Source: Streptomyces speibonae | Lineage (GTDB): Bacteria > Actinomycetota > Actinomycetes > Streptomycetales > Streptomycetaceae | Length of the DNA: 9,717 nt | Direction of reading: 5' to 3' | Assembly (NCBI GenBank): GCA_000715605.1 | Contig: KL568557.1 | Location: 31,582 to 41,298, forward strand | Program-made: the position numbers and the translations under genes | The notes under the pieces: model-generated | What the model was told of the DNA's origin: nothing | The model's database searches: none | What the model saw: only the letters and a program-made list of their open reading frames with translations | Part shown: one piece after another, positions 1 through 7,300 of the stretch | How the letters are laid out: each line of letters begins with the position of its first letter | How positions within the stretch are numbered: position 1 is the first letter of the stretch

Positions 1-871
1 CCAGCCGCAGGGTCCAGCGGCGGCCGGACTCTGCGGCCCGGTCGCGCAGCGCGGCGACCTCGGGCACGTGCAGCGGCGCGGCCTCGCGCCACACCAGTTC
101 CACCCGGACCTCGCCGGCGACCTGCTCCTTCAGACCGGCCGGGGTGTCGCAGGCGATGACCCGTCCGCGGTCGAGGACCGCGACCCGGTCGAGGACGGTC
201 TCGGCCTCGATGACGTTGTGGGTGACCAGCAGGACCGTCGAGCCGTGCTCGGCGCGGCGCCGGTCGACGGCGGACCACACCGCGCGCCGGGCCACCGGGT
301 CCATGCCGGTGGTGGGCTCGTCGAGCACCAGCAGCGGGCGCCGTCCCACCAGCGCGGCGGCGAAGCAGGCGAGCCTGCGCTGGCCCCCGGAGAGCTTGCG
401 CAGCGGGCGTGAGGCGAGCGGGGCGAGCCCCAGCTCGTCGAGGACGTCGTCGCGCTCGGCCCGCGCCCGGCGCACGTCGAGCCCGCGCAGCCGGCCGGTG
501 GTCTCGGCGGCGAGCGAGACGGTCAGCTCGTCCAGGGCGCTGGACTCCTGGCCGAGGTAGGCGAGGATGCGGGCGGCCCGCTCGGGGTGGCGCACGATGT
601 CGTGGCCGAGGATGTCCACGCCGCCGCTGTCGGGTCGCATCAGGCCGGTCAGCTGGCGTACGAGGGTGGACTTGCCGGCCCCGTTCGGCCCGAGCAGTCC
701 GAAGATCTCACCGCGCCGGATGTCGAGGGTCACGTCGTCGGTGGCCCGGACCTCGGGCGTCGCGGGAACCCCCCGCCGGCCGCGCGCCGCCGGGTAGGTC
801 TTGGTCAGCCCGCGTACGGCACACACGACGTCACCGCCGTGCCGGAGTGCCTGTACCGCGCGCGTGCTCAT
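1..871 (-). CDS. ABC transporter ATP-binding protein (DrrA/CcmA-like exporter type), partial
   Basis: This is the cytoplasmic ATPase subunit of an ABC transporter. It would power a membrane permease, probably encoded just beyond the left edge, since the gene runs off the window after 290 codons. Visible motifs, numbered from the ATG at 871: Walker A GPNGAGKS at 61-68 (Lys67), Q-loop Gln108 (YLGQ), signature LSGGQ at 160-164, Walker B LLVLDE at 180-185 (catalytic Glu185), D-loop TTGMDP, and switch His218 (VTHN). The single nucleotide-binding domain followed by a C-terminal extension starting near residue 250 fits the DrrA-like family of drug and small-molecule exporters. The start is uncertain: the ATG at 871 has no good Shine-Dalgarno, and the in-frame GTG at 919 has GGAAGG immediately adjacent, too close to be ideal. 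It is divergent from a TetR gene with a shared palindromic control region, so TetR repression is likely. The family call is firm; the substrate is unknown. Confidence 0.93.
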   Translation of the reverse strand, partial: MSTRAVQALRHGGDVVCAVRGLTKTYPAARGRRGVPATPEVRATDDVTLDIRRGEIFGLLGPNGAGKSTLVRQLTGLMRPDSGGVDILGHDIVRHPERAARILAYLGQESSALDELTVSLAAETTGRLRGLDVRRARAERDDVLDELGLAPLASRPLRKLSGGQRRLACFAAALVGRRPLLVLDEPTTGMDPVARRAVWSAVDRRRAEHGSTVLLVTHNVIEAETVLDRVAVLDRGRVIACDTPAGLKEQVAGEVRVELVWREAAPLHVPEVAALRDRAAESGRRWTLRL

Positions 872-955
872 AAGGGACGAGCGTACGTTGTCGCCCCCGT
901 CCGCCCGCCCTCGGGTCACCCTTCCGCCCCAGTGGCGTGACGCACTCCGCGTGAT

Positions 956-976
956 TTGACTGTACTGTAAAGTCAA
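956..976. promoter_or_regulatory. Palindromic operator, probable TetR binding site
   Basis: A 21-bp inverted repeat with arms TTGACT (956-961) and AGTCAA (971-976). The inner bases continue the symmetry (TAC/GTA), giving 18 of 20 paired positions symmetric about a central base. It lies 26-46 bp upstream of the TetR start codon and about 85 bp upstream of the divergent ABC ATG. Size, symmetry and position are those of a typical TetR-family operator serving both genes. No binding evidence is available here; the assignment rests on position and symmetry. Confidence 0.7.
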
Positions 977-986
977 GAAGGTGACC

Positions 987-994
987 GAGGAAGG
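987..994 (+). promoter_or_regulatory. Ribosome binding site of the TetR gene (decides the start)
   Basis: GAGGAAGG lies 7 nt before the ATG at 1002. The in-frame GTG at 981 sits before this site and has only an A/G-rich stretch directly abutting it, so the ATG is preferred. Confidence 0.65.
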
Positions 995-1001
995 GATCCG
1001 C

Positions 1002-1670
1002 ATGGCCGCCCCCACGGACGACGCCCCGGCAGCAGCCGCCGACCGCCCCAGATCGCCCTCCGACCTGAGGATCCTGCGCGCGGCGAAGGAGCTCTTCCTG
1101 GCCGACCGCTACGCCGGGGTCTCCCTGGAGCGGGTCGCCGAACGCGCCGGCCTCTCCCGGCAGACCGTCTACAACCGCTTCGGCTCGAAGGAGGCGGTGT
1201 TCCGGGAGATGGTCCGCGACCACTGGTCGGCGTTCCCCGGTCCGGACCCGGGCGCGGACGACGAGGGCGGCGCGAGCGCCGAGGAGGTACTGCGCGCGTT
1301 CGCCCGGTCGCTGCGGAGCTTCGCCGACGAGACGGACCAGATCCGTTTCGCCCGGCTGGTGGTGGCCGAGTCCGACCGCGTGCCGTGGATCGCCGACGAG
1401 TTCCACCGGCTGGGCAAGGGGCCGGTGGTGGCGGCGCTCGCCGGCCGCCTCGACGCCCTGGTCCGCGACGGCCTGCTGTGCTGCCCGGACACCCGCCTCG
1501 CGGCACGGCAGTTCATGGGTCTCGTCCAGGAGTTCCTGGTCTGGCCACGGGTCATGGGCTTCACCGAGGAGTACTCCGCACTGCCCGACACGGAGGTGGT
1601 GATCGACGAGGCCGTACGCACCTTCCTGGCCCGCTACGCACCCCCGGGCGCGGCCGGCTCCGCCGCCTGA
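1002..1670 (+). CDS. TetR/AcrR-family transcriptional regulator
   Basis: A 222-aa one-component regulator, a normal TetR length. A disordered Ala/Asp/Pro-rich N-terminus (residues 1-20) precedes a typical DNA-binding domain: ILRAAKELFLADRY, then the helix-turn-helix at about 41-60 (SLERVAERAGLSRQTVYNRF) and the usual GSKEAVFREMV continuation. The C-terminal ligand domain carries FARLVVAESDRVPWIADEF at about 116-134, a pattern typical of the AefR-like C-terminal domain (TetR_C_7). An adjacent cysteine pair at 160-161 is unusual but of unknown meaning. The gene is divergent from the ABC ATPase, with a palindrome between them, and is followed after 32 nt by a metallo-hydrolase gene. The usual role would be a ligand-released repressor of itself, the hydrolase and the transporter. 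Family certain; ligand and targets inferred. Confidence 0.93.
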   Translation: MAAPTDDAPAAAADRPRSPSDLRILRAAKELFLADRYAGVSLERVAERAGLSRQTVYNRFGSKEAVFREMVRDHWSAFPGPDPGADDEGGASAEEVLRAFARSLRSFADETDQIRFARLVVAESDRVPWIADEFHRLGKGPVVAALAGRLDALVRDGLLCCPDTRLAARQFMGLVQEFLVWPRVMGFTEEYSALPDTEVVIDEAVRTFLARYAPPGAAGSAA

Positions 1671-1702
1671 CCCGCCCGCTCGTGTTTCCTGGAGGACCTG
1701 TC

Positions 1703-2635
1703 ATGCCCTCACCCGGCATCGTGCTCGGCGACGTCGAGATCACTCGCGTGATCGAGTGGTCGGGCCCCATCCGCACCGCGCGCTTCATCATCCCGGACAG
1801 CGACGAGGAGACCTGGCGGCGCAACGAGGACTGGCTGGCGCCCGACTTCTGGACGCCCGCCGACGACGCCTACCGCCGCCACATCCAGACCTGGGTGCTG
1901 CGCAGCGAGGGCCGGACCATCCTGGTGGACACCGGGGTCGGCAACGGCCGGGACCGCCCGCAGGTCCCGCAGTTCGCCCATCTGCGCACCGACTTCCCCG
2001 CCCGCCTGCGCGCGGCCGGCGTGGCACCCGAGGACGTCGACGTCGTCGTCAACACCCACATCCACTACGACCACGTCGGCTGGAACACCGAGTGGCGCGA
2101 CGGGCGGTGGGTGCCCGCCTTCCCCAACGCCACCTACCTGGTCCCCCGCGCGGACCACCGGTACTTCGACCCGGCGAACCCCGGCCGCACCCGGCCCCCG
2201 CGCGACGACCACGAACGCGTCCGCTGGGAGGGCAGCAGGCTGGTGTTCGAGGACAGCATCGCCCCCGTCGAGCGCGCCGGGCAGCTGGTGCTCTGGGAGG
2301 ACAGCCACCGCATCGACGGCAACCTGCTGCTGGAGGCGGCCCCCGGTCACACCCCCGGCTCGTCCGTCCTCACCCTGCGCTCGGGCACCGACCGCGCCGT
2401 CTTCGTCGGCGACATGCTGCACAGCCCCGTGCAGGTCCTCGTGCCGGAGTGGAACAGCTGCTTCTGCGACGACCTCCGGCTCGCCGCGAGGACCCGCCGC
2501 GCCCACCTGGCCCGGGCCGCGGACCAGCGCGAACTGGTCGTCCCGGCGCACTGGCCGGGACACGGGGCCGCCGAGGTCCGGCGGGAGGGCGACGGCTTCG
2601 CCATCGGAACGTGGGCCGGTTTCCCGCGCCCCTGA
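1703..2635 (+). CDS. MBL-fold metallo-hydrolase (lactonase/AHL-lactonase-like)
   Basis: A 310-aa cytoplasmic enzyme of the metallo-beta-lactamase superfamily, with no signal peptide. All seven classical di-metal ligands are visible: His119, His121, Asp123 and His124 in THIHYDHVGW; His216 in APGHTPGS; Asp237 in GDMLHSP; and His283 in PAHWPGHG. This set and spacing match the lactonase-type branch (N-acyl-homoserine-lactone lactonases and relatives), which hydrolyses lactones or similar esters; the real substrate cannot be read from sequence. The N-terminal part (about residues 20-60, rich in Trp, Asp and Glu) probably forms the substrate lid. The start at 1703 is set by GGAGGA at 1691-1696, 6 nt upstream; the reading frame is open much further upstream inside tetR, but without a ribosome site. 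The 32-nt gap to tetR suggests co-transcription and control by that regulator. Its stop is 13 nt from the stop of the opposing NYN gene. Confidence 0.92.
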   Translation: MPSPGIVLGDVEITRVIEWSGPIRTARFIIPDSDEETWRRNEDWLAPDFWTPADDAYRRHIQTWVLRSEGRTILVDTGVGNGRDRPQVPQFAHLRTDFPARLRAAGVAPEDVDVVVNTHIHYDHVGWNTEWRDGRWVPAFPNATYLVPRADHRYFDPANPGRTRPPRDDHERVRWEGSRLVFEDSIAPVERAGQLVLWEDSHRIDGNLLLEAAPGHTPGSSVLTLRSGTDRAVFVGDMLHSPVQVLVPEWNSCFCDDLRLAARTRRAHLARAADQRELVVPAHWPGHGAAEVRREGDGFAIGTWAGFPRP

Positions 2636-2648
2636 GGCGCCGGCCCGC

Positions 2649-3857
2649 TCACTCCCCGGCGGGTGCCCGCTCCGTGCCCGTGCGCTGGTCCAGCTCACGC
2701 CAGAAACCCGCCCGGATGGCGTAGCGGTCGCGCTCGTCGATCTGGTCGTCCTTGTGGGCGAGCAGCCCGAAGCGGGCCGCGTAGCGCAGCAGCTCGCCGT
2801 CGACACGGTGCGGGATGCGCGGGTACATCGCGGACAGCTTCTGGATGTGGCTCTGGTCACCGAGCCGCTCCACCCAGCGCCGGGCGAAGACCTGCCCGAC
2901 CTCGAAGGGGTCACCGCCGACGGTAGTGATGTCCTCCTCGCGGTCCGCCCACCGCTGTTCCGCGGTGGTCAGCTGGGCGAGGGTCGGCATGGTCGCGGCA
3001 TCGGGCGGCTCGGCCACGGGCCGGTCCACCCAGCCCTTGTCGGACGACCAGCGCAGCGTCGCGGAGGCGGGCTGCTGGGGCTGGTGCGGGCCGGGGCCGC
3101 GCAGCGCCGCCAGGTCCTTCGGGGTGGGCACCCCCTTCGTCGTGGGCGCCCGCTCGGCGGTGCCGTTGTGCGCGGCGGCGGCCGGGTGCGGCGGTTCCTG
3201 CACGGTCCGCTCGGCCGCCGCGGCGAGCGCGGAGTCCGGCAGCGGGGCGGAGAGGATCGCGGCGATCTCGGGACGGGGCGCGGGCGGCGGCGCGCACACC
3301 CCGGTGAACTCCTTGGCGCATACCGCCCGGGTGATCCACGCCCGGTCCAGCACACGGCGCTCGTCGGCCTCGGCGACCAGGTCCTCGGACTGGTTGTAGT
3401 CGCCGTCGGCGGCCTGCACGGCCCACAGGTGGACGGCGACGCCGTGCTCCTTGGCCGCCATCATCCCGGGCAGCAGATCACCGTCGCCGGTGACCAGCAC
3501 GATGTCGGAGCAGGCGCGGTTGCGGGCCAGCTCGGTCAGCTCGGCGTGCATCGCGGCGTCCACGCCCTTCTGCGCCCAGCGGCCGTCACTGCGGGTCAGC
3601 GCCCCCAGCCGGACGGTGACCCGGGGCATCACGCGCATCCTGCGGTGCTCGGGCTGCGGAACGCGGTCGGGGGCGCCGTCGAACCAGTAGATGCGCAGCA
3701 GCGGTTGCCGCGTGTCGTTCTCGGCTCGTTCGCGCAGCCCCTGGATGAGGGCGGCGTGGTCCACGGTGATGCGGGACCGTGAAGGCTCCCCGGCGAGGAG
3801 ACTGGCGGCGGCCCCCAGCAGATACCCGGCGTCCACCAGGACGATGCAGCGGTCCAC
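2649..3857 (-). CDS. NYN (PIN-like) domain protein, putative ribonuclease with C-terminal accessory domain
   Basis: A 402-aa protein, probably an RNA-processing or RNA-degrading enzyme. An N-terminal NYN domain covers about residues 1-175: strand CIVLVDAGYLL with Asp9, VDAAMHAEL with Asp100, and VTGDGDLLPGM with Asp125 and Asp127. These are the conserved acidic residues that hold divalent metal in NYN/PIN nucleases. The KGVDAAM and LVTGDGD patterns are hallmarks of the family. A low-complexity Ala/Pro linker spans about 185-290. A compact, charged, helical region at about 310-390 (DPFEVGQVFARRWVERL, then PHRVDGELLRYAARFGLL) may be a winged-helix-like nucleic-acid-binding module; I do not recognise it firmly. 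The start chosen is the GTG at 3857 with an AAAGAGG-type site 9 nt upstream; the GTG at 3866 is also in frame but abuts that site. It is divergent from the 55-aa gene. NYN call firm; RNA target unknown. Confidence 0.88.
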   Translation of the reverse strand: MDRCIVLVDAGYLLGAAASLLAGEPSRSRITVDHAALIQGLRERAENDTRQPLLRIYWFDGAPDRVPQPEHRRMRVMPRVTVRLGALTRSDGRWAQKGVDAAMHAELTELARNRACSDIVLVTGDGDLLPGMMAAKEHGVAVHLWAVQAADGDYNQSEDLVAEADERRVLDRAWITRAVCAKEFTGVCAPPPAPRPEIAAILSAPLPDSALAAAAERTVQEPPHPAAAAHNGTAERAPTTKGVPTPKDLAALRGPGPHQPQQPASATLRWSSDKGWVDRPVAEPPDAATMPTLAQLTTAEQRWADREEDITTVGGDPFEVGQVFARRWVERLGDQSHIQKLSAMYPRIPHRVDGELLRYAARFGLLAHKDDQIDERDRYAIRAGFWRELDQRTGTERAPAGE

Positions 3858-3866
3858 GCGATCCAC

Positions 3867-3873
3867 CCTCTTT
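3867..3873 (-). promoter_or_regulatory. Ribosome binding site of the NYN gene
   Basis: Read on the minus strand this is AAAGAGG, one base off the ideal AAGGAGG. It directly abuts a GTG at 3866 and lies 9 nt from the next in-frame GTG at 3857, which favours the latter as the start. The difference is only three residues. Confidence 0.5.
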
Positions 3874-3882
3874 CCGGGAGGT

Positions 3883-3901
3883 TTGCTTCGGGCTTGCTTC
3901 G
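3883..3901. repeat. Two direct repeats of TTGCTTCG, 11-bp period, in the NYN leader
   Basis: TTGCTTCG occurs at 3883-3890 and again at 3894-3901; on the minus strand it reads CGAAGCAA twice. The 11-bp period places both copies on about the same face of the helix. They lie 26-44 nt upstream of the NYN start, in its presumed 5' untranslated region or promoter, and could be a regulator site or an RNA element. This is seen directly; the function is unknown. Confidence 0.5.
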
Positions 3902-4001
3902 AGTCTGCCCGACCTCGCCGGGGTTAACGGCCCGAACTCGATCTTCGGCGTGGCGTTTCCACACTTCCTCCCCCGGACCACCCGGGTCACGCACGGTAAT
4001 T

Positions 4002-4026
4002 GTCCGACATGCGTGGGTCATCGGAC
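4002..4026. promoter_or_regulatory. Inverted repeat and possible promoter of the 55-aa gene
   Basis: GTCCGA (4002-4007) and TCGGAC (4021-4026) form a 6-bp inverted repeat with a 13-nt spacer. A weak promoter can be drawn over the same bases: TTGTCC at 4000-4005 as -35 and GACTGT at 4024-4029 as -10, with an 18-nt spacer. That would give a leader of about 44 nt for the gene at 4080. Both elements match consensus poorly, so this is a suggestion only. Confidence 0.25.
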
Positions 4027-4066
4027 TGTGTGAATCTGAATCCGGCCCTGGCCCCTAGTCCCCCAC

Positions 4067-4072
4067 AGGAGG
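4067..4072 (+). promoter_or_regulatory. Strong ribosome binding site of the 55-aa gene
   Basis: AGGAGG, 7 nt before the ATG at 4080. It is a consensus site with ideal spacing and is the main reason for accepting so short a gene. Confidence 0.8.
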
Positions 4073-4079
4073 CATCACC

Positions 4080-4247
4080 ATGGCCAAGAACAAGAACCGT
4101 GACCGTAAGCAGCCCCAGGCCGAGCGCGCCCCGCGCACGTCGCAGTCGTCCACGATGGAGACGCCGGACGAGCAGCGCACCACACAGGTCGTGCCCGGCG
4201 AGGTGGGCCGAGGCAAGGGCCGGCAGAAGCGCTTCGGCCACAACTGA
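4080..4247 (+). CDS. Small basic hypothetical protein (55 aa)
   Basis: A 55-residue, highly hydrophilic protein. It has a Lys/Arg/Asn-rich start (MAKNKNRDRK), a middle rich in Ser, Thr, Gln and Glu (about residues 19-36) and a Gly/Lys/Arg-rich tail ending in GRQKRFGHN. It has no hydrophobic core, membrane segment or cysteine, so it is probably disordered and may bind nucleic acid or another protein. Support for a real gene: a consensus AGGAGG 7 nt upstream, a clear start and stop, and a strong hairpin 40 nt after the stop. From memory, short proteins with a MAKNKN-like start and an RFGHN-like end occur widely as hypotheticals in streptomycetes, but I cannot verify this here. It is divergent from the NYN gene and convergent with dnaE. 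Function not recognised. Confidence 0.8.
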   Translation: MAKNKNRDRKQPQAERAPRTSQSSTMETPDEQRTTQVVPGEVGRGKGRQKRFGHN

Positions 4248-4287
4248 CATCCGTGTGACGGACCGTAGCGGCCCGCACACAGAGGAA

Positions 4288-4319
4288 GAGGGGCGCACCC
4301 ACCGCGGGGTGCGCCCCTC
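4288..4319. terminator. Bidirectional hairpin terminator between the 55-aa gene and dnaE
   Basis: A perfect 13-bp stem: GAGGGGCGCACCC at 4288-4300 pairs with 4307-4319 around a 6-nt loop. It lies 40 nt after the stop of the 55-aa gene and 67 nt after the dnaE stop on the other strand. There is no T-tract, which is common for GC-rich actinobacterial terminators. It could serve both converging transcripts. Confidence 0.8.
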
Positions 4320-4346
4320 ACGCGCGTCGGGCGGACGGGACCGCGG

Positions 4347-4370
4347 GGACCCGATGGGCCCGTCGGGTCC
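4347..4370 (-). terminator. dnaE-proximal hairpin terminator
   Basis: GGACCCGA (4347-4354) pairs perfectly with TCGGGTCC (4363-4370) around an 8-nt loop that is itself partly self-complementary (GGGCCC). It begins 16 nt after the dnaE stop codon, so it is probably the first of two stacked terminators for dnaE. No T-tract follows. Confidence 0.6.
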
Positions 4371-4386
4371 TGATGATCCGCCGAAC

Positions 4387-7300
4387 CTAGCCCGCGAGGC
4401 AGGACGGTCCGAGGAGGACCTTCAGATCACCGAAGAGCGCCGGGTCCGGCTTGACCCGGTGCCGGTCGAGGCGCAGCACCGTCGTCTTCGTCGGCCCCTG
4501 GAGCTTGATCCGGACCTCGCTGTCGCCCCTGTGGTGGGTGAGGATCTCACCGAGCCTGCTGACCATCGGGGGTGTCACGCGGGTCGCCGGGATGGTGAGC
4601 ACCACGGGCGCGTTGGTGCCCGCGTTGGACAGGTCGGGGATCATCAGCTCCATCGCGACCAGCCGCGGCACGTCCTCGCGCTTGTCGAGCCGTCCCTTGA
4701 CGAAGACCACGGCGTCCTCGACGAGTTGCGTGGAGACGAGCTGGTACGTCGCCGGGAAGAACATGCACTCGATGGAACCGGCGAGGTCCTCCACCGTGGC
4801 GATCGCCCAGGCGTTGCCCTGCTTGGTCATCTTGCGCTGCAGGCCGGAGATGATCCCGCCGATGGTGACCACCGCCCCGTCACCGAAGTCACCGCCGGTG
4901 AGCTGCGAGATGCCCGCGTCGGCCTTGTCGGACAGCACGTGCTCCAGGCCGAACAGCGGGTGGTCGGAGACGTAGAGGCCGAGCATCTCGCGCTCCTGCG
5001 CGAGCAGGTACGTCTTGTCCCACTCGTCGTCGGTGAACTGCACGTCCAGGCCGAAGCCTGGCTCGTCGCCCTGGTCCTCGCCCATGCCGCCGAACAGGTC
5101 GAACTGCCCCTCGGCCTCCTTGCGCTTGACCGCCACCACGTTGTCGATCATCGGCTCGTACTGCGCGGTGAGGCCCTTGCGGGTGTGCCCCATGGAGTCG
5201 AAGGCACCGGCTTTGATCAGCGACTCCGTGGTCCGCTTGTTGCAGACGACCGCGTCGACCTTGTCGAGGTAGTCGGGGAACGAGGCGTACTTCCCCTTGG
5301 CCTTGCGGCACTTGATGATCGACTCCACGACGTTGGTGCCGACGTTGCGCACCGCGGAGAGGCCGAAGAGGATCACGTCGTCGCCCTGCGCGGCGAAGTT
5401 GGACTCGGACTCGTTGACGTTCGGCGGGAGCACCTTGATGCCCATGCGGCGGCACTCGTTGAGGTAGACCGCCGACTTGTCCTTGTCGTCCTTGACCGAG
5501 GTGAGCAGCGCGGCCATGTACTCGGCGGGGTGGTTCGCCTTCAGATAGGCGGTCCAGTACGACACCAGTCCGTACGCGGCGGAGTGCGCCTTGTTGAACG
5601 CGTAGCCGGCGAAGGGCACCAGCACGTCCCACAGGGCCTGGATCGCTTCGTCGCTGTAGCCGTTCTTGCGGGCACCGGCCTGGAAGATGGTGAAGTTCTT
5701 CGCCAGTTCCTCGGGCTTCTTCTTGCCCATCACGCGGCGGAGGATGTCGGCCTCGCCGAGCGAGTAGCCGGCGATGATCTGGGCGGCCTTCTGCACCTGC
5801 TCCTGGTAGACGATCAGGCCGTAGGTGACGTCCAGGACCTCCTTGAGCGGGGCCTCCAGCTCGGGGTGGATCGGGGTGATCTCCTGCTGGCCGTTCTTGC
5901 GCAGGGCGTAGTTGGTGTGCGAGTTCATGCCCATCGGGCCCGGCCGGTACAGGGCCGACACGGCGGAGATGTCCTCGAAGTTGTCCGGCTTCATCAGCCG
6001 GAGCAGGGAGCGCATCGGTCCGCCGTCGAACTGGAACACGCCGAGGGTGTCGCCGCGCTGGAGGAGGTCGAAGGTCGTCGGATCGTCCAGGGGCAGCGCC
6101 AGCAGGTCGATGTCGACGCCCTTGTTGGCCTTCACCATCTTGACGGCGTCGTCCATGATGGTCAGGTTGCGCAGGCCCAGGAAGTCCATCTTCAGCAGGC
6201 CGAGCGACTCACAGCTCGGGTAGTCCCACTGCGTGATGGTCACGCCGTCGGTGTGCCTGACCCAGACCGGGACGTGGTCGGTGATGGTCTCGCTGGACAT
6301 GATCACGCCGGCGGCGTGCACGCCCATCTGCCGCACCAGGCCCTCCACACCGCGCGCGGTGTCGATGACCTTCTTCACGTCCGGCTCGTTCTCGTACATC
6401 CCGCGGACCTCGCCGGCCTCCGAGTACCGGGGGTGGTCCGGGTCCGTGATGCCGGACAGCGGGATGCCCTTGCCGAGGACGTCGGCGGGCATCGCCTTGG
6501 TGATGCGGTCGCCCATCGCGTACGGGTAGCCCAGCACGCGCGCGGAGTCCTTGATGGCGTTCTTGGCCTTGATGGTGCCGTAGGTGCCGATCATGGCGAC
6601 CTTGTCGGCGCCGTACTTCTCCGTGACGTACCGGATCACCTCGACGCGCCGGCGCTCGTCGAAGTCGATGTCGACGTCGGGCATGGAGATGCGCTCGGGG
6701 TTGAGGAACCGCTCGAAGATCAGACCGTGCGGGATCGGGTCGAGGTCGGTGATGCCGAGGGCGTAGGCGACGATCGAGCCGGCCGCGGAGCCACGGCCGG
6801 GGCCGACCGCGATGCCCTGCTTCTTGGCCCACATGATGAAGTCGGCGACCACGAGGAAGTAGCCCGGGAAGCCCATCGAGATGATGGTGTCCATCTCGTA
6901 CTCGACCTGCTTCATGCGGTCGTCCGGGATGCCGTCGGGGAACCGGCGGTGCATGCCCCGCATGGTCTCCTCGCGGAACCAGGTGACCTCGGTGTAGCCC
7001 TCGGGGATGTCGAACCTGGGCATCAGGTCGCGCTTTTCGAACATGCCCGTGGTGTCGACCATCTCGGCGATCAGCCGGGTGTTGGCGCAGCCCTGCTGCC
7101 AGGCGTCCGACGAGTCGATGGCGTACATCTCGTCGGTGGACTTCAGGTAGTAGCCGGTGCCGTCGAACTTGAAGCGGTCGGGGTCGGAGAGGTTCTTGCC
7201 GGTCTGGATGCACAGCAGCGCGTCGTGGGCCCCCGCCTCGTGCGCGTACGTGTAGTGCGAGTCGTTGGTGACCAGCGGGGGGATGCCGAGCTTCTTCCCG

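Noticed and set aside
1385..1702. An upstream extension of the MBL hydrolase into tetR
   Set aside because: The extra residues are Arg/Pro/Gly-rich shadow sequence. The ATG at 1703 has GGAGGA at ideal spacing and begins where the family similarity begins.
1709..2914. A 401-codon minus-strand frame opposite the MBL hydrolase
   Set aside because: Val/Gly/Ala/Arg-rich shadow. It also overlaps the end of the NYN gene on the same strand in a different frame.
2754..3782. A 342-codon plus-strand frame opposite the NYN gene
   Set aside because: Gly/Arg/His-rich composition without motifs, while the opposite strand encodes a clear NYN domain.
4250..4262. A small hairpin (TCCGT-GTG-ACGGA) right after the 55-aa gene as its terminator
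   Set aside because: Only five pairs and a 3-nt loop. The 13-bp stem at 4288-4319 is a far better candidate.
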